A DNA stretch of 36,674 nucleotides from Desulfobulbaceae bacterium UBA5611 (GCA_002424635.1 DIKT01000008.1:1-36674), one strand, 5' to 3'; shown: positions 24,951 through 33,947, counted from the first letter of the stretch. Made by a program: numbers and translations. Notes: a model not told the origin generated them from the letters alone.

Positions 24951-25096
24951 AGGGTGTCTTGAAAAAATGAGGTTTTTTGTTCATAATCAAGGCATGTGAA
25001 AAATTTTTACCGCAGGCATATAGCTGATATTCCGAGGATAAAATTTTGAGCATAACGCCCTAGTTTGGGCAAAAAGACTATTTTTCAAGGCACCCT
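24951..25096. mobile_element. 146-base MITE-like element with terminal inverted repeats
   Basis: The ends are 16-base inverted repeats with one mismatch, AGGGTGYCTTGAAAAA (24951-24966 and 25081-25096). The interior is AT-rich, holds a small GCCC/GGGC hairpin at about 25057-25070, and has no ORF. I find no clear target duplication. Its right end stops nine bases before the operator of the ferredoxin gene. No transposase is present, so any movement would depend on an enzyme elsewhere. The whole 311-base gap between the flanking genes is this element plus the next promoter. Confidence 0.7.
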
Positions 25097-25104
25097 TGAT
25101 CCGA

Positions 25105-25145
25105 TTGACCCAAGTCAAGGTAGTAAGGCTGATTTCTGTTACAAT
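25105..25145 (+). promoter_or_regulatory. CRP/FNR-type operator and -10 box of the ferredoxin gene
   Basis: TTGACCCAAGTCAA at 25105-25118 has perfect TTGAC/GTCAA arms. TACAAT at 25140-25145 begins 35 bases after its first base, so the operator centre is near -41. The hcp operator (11810) has almost the same sequence and geometry. Confidence 0.72.
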
Positions 25146-25208
25146 GTGATCATATGCCAGACGATTACTTGAATCATAACTGCAACCTTTGCCTGTAAGG
25201 ATAACCAA

Positions 25209-26012
25209 ATGAAAATAATGCGCAAGATTATCAAGATCGATGAAGAACTCTGTAACGGCTGCGGTCTCTGTGTACCGGACTGTGCGGAAGGATCACTGCA
25301 GATCATTGACGGCAAGGCCAGACTGGTCGCCGACAAGCTCTGCGACGGGCTGGGGGCCTGCCTCGGGTCCTGCCCTACCGGCGCCCTGGAGATTATCGAA
25401 CGGGAGGCCGAGGATTTTAACGAAGAGGCGGTACACGAATTCCTGGCCAATAAGAAGAAAGAAGCAGAGGCTAGGAACCGCCCCCAAGGCAGCGGCTGCC
25501 CGTCGGCCAGGCTCCAGACCTTTGCCCCGCAGACTCCGTGTCAGAACGCCAACCAGCCGTCCCTGGCCGTCACCGCTGACGCCATCCCTGGCTCCCACGG
25601 CATTAGGCCATCCCTGGCCGTTACTGGGGGCACCTCCGCGCTGAGCCACTGGCCGGTCCAGATCCGGCTGGTACCGCCCTCGGCCCCTTTTCTGCAAAAT
25701 GCCGCTTTATTGGTCGCGGCCGACTGCTCGGCCGTGTCGGCTCCTAATTTTCAGGCGGATTTTCTGGTCGGTAAGGTGGTGATGATGGGTTGTCCCAAAT
25801 TTGATGACGCCGCCGGCTATGTCCAGCGTTTTGCTGAGATTATTGCCACCTGTAATCTCACCAGTCTGACCATTCTGATCATGGAAGTGCCGTGCTGCTT
25901 CTCCATGGTCGGGATCATCAAACAGGCCATGGAACAGGCCGGCAAGACCGTACCGGTTGAACAGATCACTCTGTCGACCCGGGGTGAGGTCATCAGCCGC
26001 CACCAGTGGTAA
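25209..26012 (+). CDS. hcp-type ferredoxin with an in-frame repeat insertion
   Basis: 267 residues, with AAGGA before the ATG. N-terminal ferredoxin domain: C-x2-C-x2-C-x3-C (CNGCGLCVPDC) and a second motif CDGLGACLGSC in which the second Cys is Leu, as I recall for the whole family. The C-terminal domain (about 150-267) has HWPVQIRLVPPSAPF, AADCSAV, GCPKFDD and MEVPCC, with Cys that may hold another metal. In Desulfovibrio a ferredoxin gene (frdx) accompanies hcp under HcpR, and this protein may be its counterpart: it has the same operator as hcp although the genes are 12 kb apart. Residues about 116-140 are encoded by a three-unit REP-like repeat in the variable linker. Confidence 0.8.
   Translation: MKIMRKIIKIDEELCNGCGLCVPDCAEGSLQIIDGKARLVADKLCDGLGACLGSCPTGALEIIEREAEDFNEEAVHEFLANKKKEAEARNRPQGSGCPSARLQTFAPQTPCQNANQPSLAVTADAIPGSHGIRPSLAVTGGTSALSHWPVQIRLVPPSAPFLQNAALLVAADCSAVSAPNFQADFLVGKVVMMGCPKFDDAAGYVQRFAEIIATCNLTSLTILIMEVPCCFSMVGIIKQAMEQAGKTVPVEQITLSTRGEVISRHQW
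25556..25619. repeat. Three-unit REP-like repeat inside the ferredoxin gene
   Basis: The 13-base core GCCRTCCCTGGCY occurs at 25556, 25581 and 25607 (spacings 25 and 26). Each core is a small inverted repeat (GCCA/TGGC). A 31-base stretch, 25564-25594, recurs at the window end (36644-36674) with 29 of 31 identical. The reading frame passes through without a stop. Confidence 0.8.
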
Positions 26013-26016
26013 GCCA

Positions 26017-26066
26017 ACAAGTAAAGGTCTTTATTAACAGTAACTGGTAAACAGACCTTTACTTGT
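26017..26066. terminator. Bidirectional stem-loop between convergent genes
   Basis: ACAAGTAAAGGTCT (26017-26030) and AGACCTTTACTTGT (26053-26066) form a perfect 14-bp stem with a 22-base loop. It lies just after the ferredoxin stop and includes the stop codon of the convergent kinase gene (26059-26061). There is no long T-run on either strand, so termination is likely but not certain. Confidence 0.65.
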
Positions 26067-28134
26067 CATCCAGGGCCTGACGGATGGCCTCAGTCAGATC
26101 CTTGACCAATACCGGTTTTTCCAGATAAGTGTGGATGCCTAAGGCCTTGGCCTCTTCCTTACTGATCATTTGATTGAAACCGGTACACAAAATGACAGGC
26201 AGGTCTGGGCGCACCGCCAGGGTCTTTTGCACCAACTCCAGACCGGTCAGATTGGGCATGCTCATATCCGTCACCAGCAGATCAAAGGCGGTGGAATCCT
26301 GGGTGATAAAGGCCAAGGCCTCCAGGCTGTCATTAAAGACGATGACCTGATAGCCAAGTCTGGTGAGAATGGTGTCAAACATATCGGTGATCAGCTCTTC
26401 ATCATCAACCAGCAGGATCCGCTCCACGCCGGCAGTCTCGGTTAAAGACGACTCTTTCTCCGGCCAGGACAATTGTTCGACCATGCTGGGCAGATAGACC
26501 TGAAAACTGGTCCCTTTGCCCGGTTCACTGTGCACCGTGATATGGCCGTGGTAACTTTTGACAATACCATGGACCACGGAGAGCCCCAGACCGGAGCCTT
26601 CCCCCTGAGGTTTCAGGGTAAAATAGGGTTCAAAGATGCGCTCCATGATCTGATAATCCATACCGGAACCGGTATCGCTGACGGCAAGAAGCAGATAGGG
26701 GCCAGGGATAAGTCCGCCGGTAAGCAGGCTCTGGTCATCCTTACCGACAATGGTTCTGGCCATCCGCACTGTCAGCACCCCGCCCTGCTGCATCATGGCA
26801 TGCTGGGCATTGATACAGAGATTCATGACGATCTGGTGGAACTGGGTGGGATCAACCATGATCGTACCACAGTCGCCGGCAATGTCGGACTCGATCCGGA
26901 TGGTGCGGGGCAGCGAGGCCTCCAGGAATTTCAGCACCTCCCGCACCACCAGCTGCGGTTCAAAGGACTGCCTTTTCTGCGGGGCTTTACGGCTGAAGGC
27001 CAGGATTTGGGCAATCATATCCTTGGCCCGCAGCGCCCCTTTGATAATCTGCTGCAGATCAGTGGTTAAGGGATCATCCGGGGCCAGCCGACACTCAGCC
27101 AGTTCGGCATAACCGAGAATGGGCACCAGGATATTATTGAAATCATGGGCAATACCGCCGGCCAGTACCCCGATGGCCTCCATTTTCTGGGCTTGTCTGA
27201 GCTGTTCCTCCATCTGCAGACAATCGGTAATATCCTTGGCGATGCACACATAGCCGGTAATCCTGCCCTCGTCCAGCAGCGGAAAAGAGGCGACATCAAA
27301 GGTCTTGCCCAGGTTGTCATGACAGATTATCGCCTGCTGATTCAGGCGGCTGCCCTGGGCCACCACCTCCGGGCAGCCCTGACAAGGTTCGCCTGTGCCG
27401 CAAAACACCTCATAACAGTATTTACCAATAATGTCCGCCGGCATCACCTGCAGCAGTTTCGCTCCGGCCTTATTGATCTTGACGATACGCATGTCCGGGT
27501 CATGAATAGCGATAACATCGTCGATGGAATCAAATATTTTTACCCATTGCTCTTTGGCGGTCCGCAGCTCGATTTCGGCCTCTTTCTGTTGGCTGCAGTC
27601 GCTGATCATCATGCGGTGGCCCGCCATCCCGTCTATTTCCTGGGCCGGGATGGTCTGGATTGAGGCCCAGAACAAGGAACCGTCGGCCCGCCTCATTCGC
27701 AAGTCAACGATCTCGGGCGACCCTGCCGTCTCTGCCGGCTGTTTGCGATAGCGGTAGTAGCGGTCCTGATCGTCGGCGGCAATAAAGCTTGCGAGCGGCC
27801 GCTTGCTAAGGGCCTTTCTGGTCAAGCCCAGCAGGGTAGCTGCGGTAAGGTTGGCCTCGATAATAAGACCCTGGTCACTGAGGGTCAGATAGCCCACCGG
27901 GGCCAGATTATAGAGATCGAAGTAGCGGGCCCGCAGGCACTCCAGCTCTTGTTGTTGGCGCCGCAACTCATCATTCTGCATCTCCAGCTCTATTTGATGG
28001 ACCTGCAATTCATGAATCAGCTGCTGAGCTGTCTCCGGCGACATTGACTTATGAGCTGTCTGTTCAGTCTGCTGCAATTGTTGTTCTGCTCGTTTACGCA
28101 ACTGCTGAGCTGACTCAGTCACTGAATGTGTCAT
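26059..28134 (-). CDS. Soluble PAS-PAS hybrid histidine kinase with a C-terminal receiver
   Basis: 691 residues with no membrane segment. After a helical start (about 1-65, rich in Gln) come two PAS domains (about 75-190 and 195-320). The second has CGTGEPCQGCPEV (about 246-258), a Cys-rich loop seen in many deltaproteobacterial PAS sensors. The dimerisation helix holds the phospho-His in GGIAHDFNNIL (about 329); the ATPase domain has NLCINAQHAM, DTGSGM and GSGLGLSVVHGI; the receiver (about 575-691) has Asp in LLVTDMSMP and Lys in LEKP. GGAGGGG precedes the ATG. No separate output regulator is nearby. It follows the CheB-CheR fusion on the same strand by 65 bases, so the two may work together. 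Confidence 0.92.
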   Translation of the reverse strand: MTHSVTESAQQLRKRAEQQLQQTEQTAHKSMSPETAQQLIHELQVHQIELEMQNDELRRQQQELECLRARYFDLYNLAPVGYLTLSDQGLIIEANLTAATLLGLTRKALSKRPLASFIAADDQDRYYRYRKQPAETAGSPEIVDLRMRRADGSLFWASIQTIPAQEIDGMAGHRMMISDCSQQKEAEIELRTAKEQWVKIFDSIDDVIAIHDPDMRIVKINKAGAKLLQVMPADIIGKYCYEVFCGTGEPCQGCPEVVAQGSRLNQQAIICHDNLGKTFDVASFPLLDEGRITGYVCIAKDITDCLQMEEQLRQAQKMEAIGVLAGGIAHDFNNILVPILGYAELAECRLAPDDPLTTDLQQIIKGALRAKDMIAQILAFSRKAPQKRQSFEPQLVVREVLKFLEASLPRTIRIESDIAGDCGTIMVDPTQFHQIVMNLCINAQHAMMQQGGVLTVRMARTIVGKDDQSLLTGGLIPGPYLLLAVSDTGSGMDYQIMERIFEPYFTLKPQGEGSGLGLSVVHGIVKSYHGHITVHSEPGKGTSFQVYLPSMVEQLSWPEKESSLTETAGVERILLVDDEELITDMFDTILTRLGYQVIVFNDSLEALAFITQDSTAFDLLVTDMSMPNLTGLELVQKTLAVRPDLPVILCTGFNQMISKEEAKALGIHTYLEKPVLVKDLTEAIRQALDDK

Positions 28135-28199
28135 GACTTATTTCCCCTCCACCGAAAATATACGCTACCAAGTCGCTATAAGAGAATCCTGTACCCAAA

Positions 28200-31100
28200 C
28201 TACATAACATCGGCGGCCTGATCCAGGCGTTCGGTCAGAGCCACCGCATAGATCTGCCCAGCCTCATCCAGCAGGGCGGTTGCCGTCAGCCAGACCTTGA
28301 TCAAGCTGCCATCTTTGGCCAGCCGCGCCGTCCGGTAAGGTTCCTGACTCCTGGCGGCCAGCAGTTGCTGCCTGCGGCTCAGCTCCTGGTCCCGTAACTC
28401 CTCAGGCACCAGATCACTGATCTTCATGGTCAGGGCCTCCGCCTCACTCCATCCATACATGCTCTGCGCGGCCGGATTCCAGGCCAGGATATGGCCCTCC
28501 AGATCATGCATTAAAATGGCATCGTAGGCATCCTTGATAATGGCGACCAGCCGCTGGTTGATCTCGCGGGCTTTTTTAATCTCCATAATGTTGACAAAAG
28601 TGATGACCGCTCCCTCGATAACATTCTCCAGGGTTCGATAGGGCCGGATGCACAATAGAAACCAGTCACCGTTGCTTGTTCTTACTTCTATCTCTTTGGG
28701 AGCCAGGGTGTCAAGTACCGCCTGCACATCGGCCACCAGACTGTCATAACCTGACAGATTAGAGGCGATATGGCCCAGGGGCCGCCCGACGTCCGAGGCG
28801 ATCAGATTGATGGTCTGGGTAATGGCCGGAGTAAAGCGCTGGATATGGAGATTATGATCAACAAAGATCATGCCGATCTCGGTGCCGGCCAGCAGATTCT
28901 TCATATCATTATTGGCGCGGGACAGATCACTGATTTTGACCTGCAATTCGCTATTGACCGTGGCCAGCTCTTCATTGACCGATTGCAGCTCCTCCTGCGA
29001 AGTCTCCAGCTCCTCATTGGTCGACTGCAGTTCTTCGTTCACCGACTGCATCTCTTCATTCGAGCTATCCAGTTCCTCAATATTGCGCTGCAGATATTCC
29101 TCTTTCAACTGCAGTTCCTGCCTCAAGGCCTCCAGACACTGATCAAAATCAGCAACATCCTGGCCGGGGCCGGCGGCTGGGGCCATGACCGGTGACTGGG
29201 TCCGCTCCGGCCAGGACTCGACTGCATCCTCGAGCACAACAAGATACAAGGTCTGGTCCATGATTAGCTGGCCGCCTTTAGTCTCCTGCTGTGAGGCGGA
29301 GGCCACCGGCAGCACGGTCAGGTTGACGGCCGTAAAGTCGCCGTTGGTTTTGACATGCAGGCCGGAGTGCTTAACCTGCTGTTTTTGGGTGACCGCCTTA
29401 TAAAGAGCAGTGGCCAGATGATGACGCAAGCCTTCGCGGGCCATCTTCACAATACTCAAGGTGGCCTCGCCGGGAGACGGTTCCAGAAAGCGACCGGTCC
29501 GGCCATGCAGATAGAGAATTTCGCCCCGTTCACTGATTAAGGCCGCTGCCGGGGCATAGTGCTGGAGCAGCAGTTTTTCGGTCAGCTCACGTAGCGGAAA
29601 TTTGCCCTGCTCGAGGCTCTGGGCCGAAGGCCGGATGGCACCCCCACCCTCGGGCAGCGGCTGAAAAAGACGGCGCAGGATCGGCCGGTAAGTACTGGGC
29701 ACATCATCTTTGCGTTGATATAATTTCCACTGCCGATCCACCGGGGTAAAAATTTCTTCGTACTCACCCACCGTCTCGGAGGTGCCGAGAAAAAGCATAC
29801 CCCCGGCATTTAAGGCGTAATGAAACAACGGCAGCAATTTTTTCTGCAGTTCGGCACTAAGGTAAATCAACAGATTACGGCAGGTGATCAGATCCATCTT
29901 GGAAAATGGCGGGTCCTTAATGATGTCATGTTCGGAAAAAATCACCATCTCCCGGATGCTTTTACTGATGCGATAGCTGAGTCCGTCTGGTTGGAGGATA
30001 AAAAAGCGGGCCAGGCGCTGAGCCGAGACATCACCGGCGATGCTGGCCGGATAAATACCGACGCGGGCCTGCTCAATGGCCCGGCTGTCAATATCCGTGG
30101 CAAACAGCTGAATCTTGAAATACTGGTGCAGCGCCTCCATCTGCTCCTGGAGAATGATGGCCAGGGAATAGGCCTCCTCACCAGTCGAACAGCCACAGAT
30201 CCAGACCCGAAAAGTTGAGCCCGGCGGTTTAGCGGCAAATAAACGGGCAATGGCCTTGGTTTCCAGGATGGTAAAGGCATCGGCGTCGCGAAAAAAATTG
30301 GTGACCCCGATCAACAGTTCATGAAAAAGGGTCTGCAGCTCGCTTGGCGTCTGTTGCAGGAAGCGGACATAATCGGCCAGTTCGGCAATCTGCTGGACGG
30401 CCATACGCCGTTCAATCCGACGATTGATAGTATTATATTTGTATTGGGAAAAATCGTGGCCGGTCTGGCTGCGCAGGAGGACAAAGATCTTCTGTAAGAA
30501 TTCTTCAGCGCTGGGCATCCGGACCGACAAAGGGGTTGTTTTTTGCCTGTAGGCCTGGGCGGCATAGGCCATCAGCTTGGCCGGCATGTCAGCCACCGGT
30601 AGGACATAATCCACCACCCCGGTCGCAATAACACTGGCCGGCATCCCATCAAACTCGGCCGTTTCAGGCTGCTGGGCCATGACCATCCCCCCTTCGCCCT
30701 TGACCGCCCGCGCCCCTAAGGTGCCATCACTGCCGGTGCCCGACAAGACGATACAGATCGCCCGGTCATGCAGGTCCTCGGCCAGGGAACGGAAGAAAAA
30801 ATCAATAGGCAGATGCTGACCGCGGGGCAGGACCGGTTTTAATAACTGCAGCGCCCCCTTGAGGAAGGCCATGTCACGATCAGGAGGGATCACATAGATG
30901 CAGTTGGGCTGCACCACCATGCCATCCTGTACCTTCAAGACCTGCAAGCGGGTAAAACGTTTAATCAGATCGACCAGGATACTCTTGTATTCCGGGGCCA
31001 GATGCTGCACCAGGACAAAGGCCATATCCGGATCTTTATCGGCAGGCATGGCGGTAAAAAAGGTCTCAAAGGCCTCCAGACCCCCGGCCGAGGCCCCGAT

Positions 31101-31235
31101 CCCGACCACCGGAAAACCGGCAGCCGCAGGCGGCCGCTCAGCTTCTGCCGCTGGTGAGCCCGTGGGGCCGGGCGGCTGTTGTTGGTCCTGGCCTGGGGCC
31201 TCTGGTTCCACAGCCGGTTTTTTTGGCTTGCTCAT
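28200..31235 (-). CDS. CheB-CheR-PAS fusion protein
   Basis: 1011 residues. Domains: CheB methylesterase (about 42-230) with catalytic Ser in GASAGG, His in VQHLAPE and Asp in SGTGSDGT, and no N-terminal receiver; CheR methyltransferase (about 245-520) with the SAM motif CGCSTGEEAYSLA and NFFRD; a linker; a long coiled coil of NEELQ-type heptads (about 700-781); then two PAS domains (about 785-885 and 890-1000). The Pro-rich first 40 residues look unstructured. Such fusions act in signalling outside classical chemotaxis, with the PAS part as sensor. No chemoreceptor, CheA or CheW is in the window. No strong ribosome site is seen before the start, so the exact start is less sure. Confidence 0.93.
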   Translation of the reverse strand: MSKPKKPAVEPEAPGQDQQQPPGPTGSPAAEAERPPAAAGFPVVGIGASAGGLEAFETFFTAMPADKDPDMAFVLVQHLAPEYKSILVDLIKRFTRLQVLKVQDGMVVQPNCIYVIPPDRDMAFLKGALQLLKPVLPRGQHLPIDFFFRSLAEDLHDRAICIVLSGTGSDGTLGARAVKGEGGMVMAQQPETAEFDGMPASVIATGVVDYVLPVADMPAKLMAYAAQAYRQKTTPLSVRMPSAEEFLQKIFVLLRSQTGHDFSQYKYNTINRRIERRMAVQQIAELADYVRFLQQTPSELQTLFHELLIGVTNFFRDADAFTILETKAIARLFAAKPPGSTFRVWICGCSTGEEAYSLAIILQEQMEALHQYFKIQLFATDIDSRAIEQARVGIYPASIAGDVSAQRLARFFILQPDGLSYRISKSIREMVIFSEHDIIKDPPFSKMDLITCRNLLIYLSAELQKKLLPLFHYALNAGGMLFLGTSETVGEYEEIFTPVDRQWKLYQRKDDVPSTYRPILRRLFQPLPEGGGAIRPSAQSLEQGKFPLRELTEKLLLQHYAPAAALISERGEILYLHGRTGRFLEPSPGEATLSIVKMAREGLRHHLATALYKAVTQKQQVKHSGLHVKTNGDFTAVNLTVLPVASASQQETKGGQLIMDQTLYLVVLEDAVESWPERTQSPVMAPAAGPGQDVADFDQCLEALRQELQLKEEYLQRNIEELDSSNEEMQSVNEELQSTNEELETSQEELQSVNEELATVNSELQVKISDLSRANNDMKNLLAGTEIGMIFVDHNLHIQRFTPAITQTINLIASDVGRPLGHIASNLSGYDSLVADVQAVLDTLAPKEIEVRTSNGDWFLLCIRPYRTLENVIEGAVITFVNIMEIKKAREINQRLVAIIKDAYDAILMHDLEGHILAWNPAAQSMYGWSEAEALTMKISDLVPEELRDQELSRRQQLLAARSQEPYRTARLAKDGSLIKVWLTATALLDEAGQIYAVALTERLDQAADVM

Positions 31236-31296
31236 CTCTGTGCCATTATTATTAATATTAACCGCATGGATAATTATTGCTGTTTTTCACAAAAAA

Positions 31297-31959
31297 TCAA
31301 ATGTAATTTTTTTTCATGGTCAGCCTCAGGCCCTGGGCCGATTCAGACAGCAGGAGACCAAAAGGCTGCAGCAGTTGAAAGAGCGGGCGGCCAAACAAAA
31401 AAAGTTCATCGGCCAGCTGCAGCTGGAATTCTTTTATGACCCGCTCACGAAAGGCGAGATCAATCCGGACCGCAGTCTCTAAGGCCGGCAAGATGCCTGC
31501 CGTCCGGACTACCAGCTCTTTTTCCACCTCAGCCAGATCAGGACAGGGACACAGCCGTTCATGCTCCAGCACTAGTGGCCGCAGTGGGTCTTCATCGTTA
31601 AGGATATCCAGACGGCTGAGCAGATCCTGACCGACGAGGGCCAGGATTTCCTTGGGCTGCCAGCATTGCAATACTCCGCAGGCCAGCGGCCGGTCCCGGT
31701 AAATGGCACAACCCTGGCCGGTCGGCTGATAATAACAACATCCCCACTCCCGGCCGATGCCCCGGATCTTGACCAGCTCGGCCGGCAGCGGTTCAATAGT
31801 GCCGGAGCGGGGATTATGGGCCAACTCCCCGCGGCGGAGGGTAATCAGGTCTGCTGTCGGCAACCGGCCGCTGCGCACCAGGGCCAGATCCTGACCATGC
31901 AGGGCCGGCCCCCCTTTCTGACAGCAGAGGCCACAGCGTTTACATTCTGTTTGTTCCAT
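31297..31959 (-). CDS. YkgJ-family cysteine-cluster protein
   Basis: 220 residues from ATG 31959, chosen because the family begins MxxxxCxRCGxCC; an open frame continues upstream to 32070 but crosses a hairpin and has no family likeness. Conserved Cys: CKRCGLCCQKGGP (about 6-18), WGCCYY, GCAIYRDRPLACGVLQCW and CPCPD. This pattern marks the putative zinc or iron-binding CxxCxxCC fold, of unknown biochemical role. The C-terminal third is less conserved. The ribosome site is weak. It follows the CoA-transferase gene after a strong stem-loop. Confidence 0.82.
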   Translation of the reverse strand: MEQTECKRCGLCCQKGGPALHGQDLALVRSGRLPTADLITLRRGELAHNPRSGTIEPLPAELVKIRGIGREWGCCYYQPTGQGCAIYRDRPLACGVLQCWQPKEILALVGQDLLSRLDILNDEDPLRPLVLEHERLCPCPDLAEVEKELVVRTAGILPALETAVRIDLAFRERVIKEFQLQLADELFLFGRPLFQLLQPFGLLLSESAQGLRLTMKKNYI

Positions 31960-32013
31960 ATTGTTTAATGCTATAATTCTCAGATAAAATGCTAACCCCG
32001 ATGAACGGGATAA

Positions 32014-32070
32014 GTGCCTTTCGCAGATTATTTTCTTGCAAAAAAAACAAGAAAATAATCTGTAAGGCAC
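32014..32070 (-). terminator. Long stem-loop with a T-rich loop after the CoA-transferase gene
   Basis: On the minus strand the stem starts within the stop codon and pairs GTGCCTT...CAGATTATTTTCTTG with its partner over about 22 bp with one small bulge. The loop is a run of eight T. The T-run is in the loop rather than after the stem, so it is not a standard terminator; an RNase III-type processing or 3' stabilising hairpin is equally possible. Confidence 0.6.
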
Positions 32071-33947
32071 TAAAATTCAATCTTGAAGCTATGGACCCCT
32101 TCCTCCACCTGGCTCTGCACCTTATAGCCGGAATGGTTGAATATGGCCTGCATCCGTTTGTTATCGCGCAGGACTTCAGCGGTAAAACCACTGATGCCAC
32201 TAGCCTTGGCAATGGTTATCAGATGCCGGAAGAGAAAGGTGCCCAAGCCTTTATTCTGCCATTCATCACGGATGACAAAAGCCACTTCCGCCAGGTTGGT
32301 GCGTTCATCAAGATAATAACGGCCGACCGCGATGATATCATCACCATAGGCCTCAGGCAGGGTCCCGACAATGGCCACATCCTTGCGGTGATCGACATAG
32401 ACAAAATTCTGAATCTGTTTCTGGCCGAAGCGCTGGTTATGGCTCATGAAGCGGTAATACAGGGTCTCCTTGGACAAGTCATACAACAGATCGCGCATCA
32501 AAGGTTCATCAGTCGGATGAATGGGCCGGAAATTGATCTGGGTGCCATTAGCCAGCAGAAAGCTGGTCTTCATCAGATCCTGGGAGGCAATCATGAACCG
32601 GCCCTCGACATCAGAAAATTCGCGGCGGATATAGCGGGCCTCAATGGCCTGTTTCAGCAGCTGTTCCCGATGATCCGGATGGGCAATAGAGACCAGGGCC
32701 AGGGTCCGATCCTGGACCGATTTGCCGTGCAGATAGGCCACGCCGTATTCCGTGACCACATAGTGGACGGTGCCCCGGGAGATGACGACCCCGGAGCCGC
32801 TGCTGAGAACGGCCACAATACGGGACTTGCCGTCACTGGTGGTGGCCGGCATGACGATCACGGCCCGGCCGCCCGGCGAGCTGGCCGCCCCGCGATTAAA
32901 GTCCACCTGACCGCCGACCCCGGAATAGAAATTGCCGCCCTCGGAATCTGAGCAGATCTGGCCGGTCAGATCAATTTCGAGGGCCATATTGATGGAGACC
33001 ATCCGGTTTTGTTTGCCGATCACATCCGGATCATTGACGTATTCGGTGGGCCGGAAGGAAAATAACGGATTATCATGGACATAGTCATAGAGCTGCTTGG
33101 AGCCCATGCAGAAGCTGGTGACAATCTTGCCCTGATCCGTGGATTTGCGTGCCCCGCTGACCGCCCCTGATGCAATCAGGGCCATGATATCATCGGTAAT
33201 CAGCTCTGTGTGGATGCCCAGATCATGCTTGTCATGCAGAGCCGACATTACCGCCTGGGGAATCCGGCCGACCCCGGGCACCCGGCCCAGGCCGAACTCC
33301 ACCGTCGCCCCGTTGGGCACCAGCGCCGCCACCAGCTCGGCAATCCTGGTACTGACTTCATGCACTGCCTGCGATTTCCGCTCCAGCAGGGGCACATCGG
33401 CCGGCACCAGGATATCGAGGTCATAAACATCAATCTGGCTGTCGCCACGGGTCCACGGCATCTGCGGATTGACTTGGGCGATCACCAGCGAGGCGTTCTC
33501 GGCCGCCGCCTTGACAATATCGACCGAGATCCCAAGGCTCATCTTGCCTCTGGCATCAGGCGGCGTCACCTGAATCAAGGCCACATCCAGGGGCAGCTGG
33601 CCGGAGTTGAATAAGCCCGGGATGTCCGACATGAGAATGGGGGTATAATCGCCCCGGCCCTCATGAAACAGCTCCCGCACATTATGACCGATAAAAAAGG
33701 AATTGACCTTGAAGCTGTCGGCATATTGCAACTCGGCATAAGGGGCATCGCCTTTGGTCAGCAGTTGCACGATCTCCACATCGGCCAGATTACCGGCCCT
33801 CTCAGTCATGGCCTGCACCAGAACGGTCGGTTCACCGCAACCGGTGCCCAAAAAGACTCTATGGCCGGAACGGATCCGGGCCAGGGCCTTTTTGGGGGTC
33901 ATGATCATATCTTTATAAGTTTCTTTCCAATCGGCATCATATTCCAT
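32070..33947 (-). CDS. Acetyl-CoA hydrolase/transferase fused to a GNAT acetyltransferase
   Basis: 625 residues from ATG 33947, which has AAGGAG upstream; the open frame further upstream has no likeness to the family. Residues about 10-440 are an acetate-type CoA-transferase/hydrolase (GTGCGEPTVL near the start, PNGATVEFGLGRVPG, and the GGNFYSGVGGQVDF active-site region with its preceding Glu). Residues about 465-620 form a GNAT N-acetyltransferase (NFRPIHPTDEPLMRDL, WQNKGLGTFLFRHL acetyl-CoA loop, FNHSGYKV). The fusion is known in anaerobic bacteria. It would move CoA between acids such as acetate. With the adjacent acetate-CoA ligase it probably handles acyl-CoA and ATP balance; a protein-acetylation role for the GNAT part is a guess. 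Confidence 0.9.
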   Translation of the reverse strand: MEYDADWKETYKDMIMTPKKALARIRSGHRVFLGTGCGEPTVLVQAMTERAGNLADVEIVQLLTKGDAPYAELQYADSFKVNSFFIGHNVRELFHEGRGDYTPILMSDIPGLFNSGQLPLDVALIQVTPPDARGKMSLGISVDIVKAAAENASLVIAQVNPQMPWTRGDSQIDVYDLDILVPADVPLLERKSQAVHEVSTRIAELVAALVPNGATVEFGLGRVPGVGRIPQAVMSALHDKHDLGIHTELITDDIMALIASGAVSGARKSTDQGKIVTSFCMGSKQLYDYVHDNPLFSFRPTEYVNDPDVIGKQNRMVSINMALEIDLTGQICSDSEGGNFYSGVGGQVDFNRGAASSPGGRAVIVMPATTSDGKSRIVAVLSSGSGVVISRGTVHYVVTEYGVAYLHGKSVQDRTLALVSIAHPDHREQLLKQAIEARYIRREFSDVEGRFMIASQDLMKTSFLLANGTQINFRPIHPTDEPLMRDLLYDLSKETLYYRFMSHNQRFGQKQIQNFVYVDHRKDVAIVGTLPEAYGDDIIAVGRYYLDERTNLAEVAFVIRDEWQNKGLGTFLFRHLITIAKASGISGFTAEVLRDNKRMQAIFNHSGYKVQSQVEEGVHSFKIEF

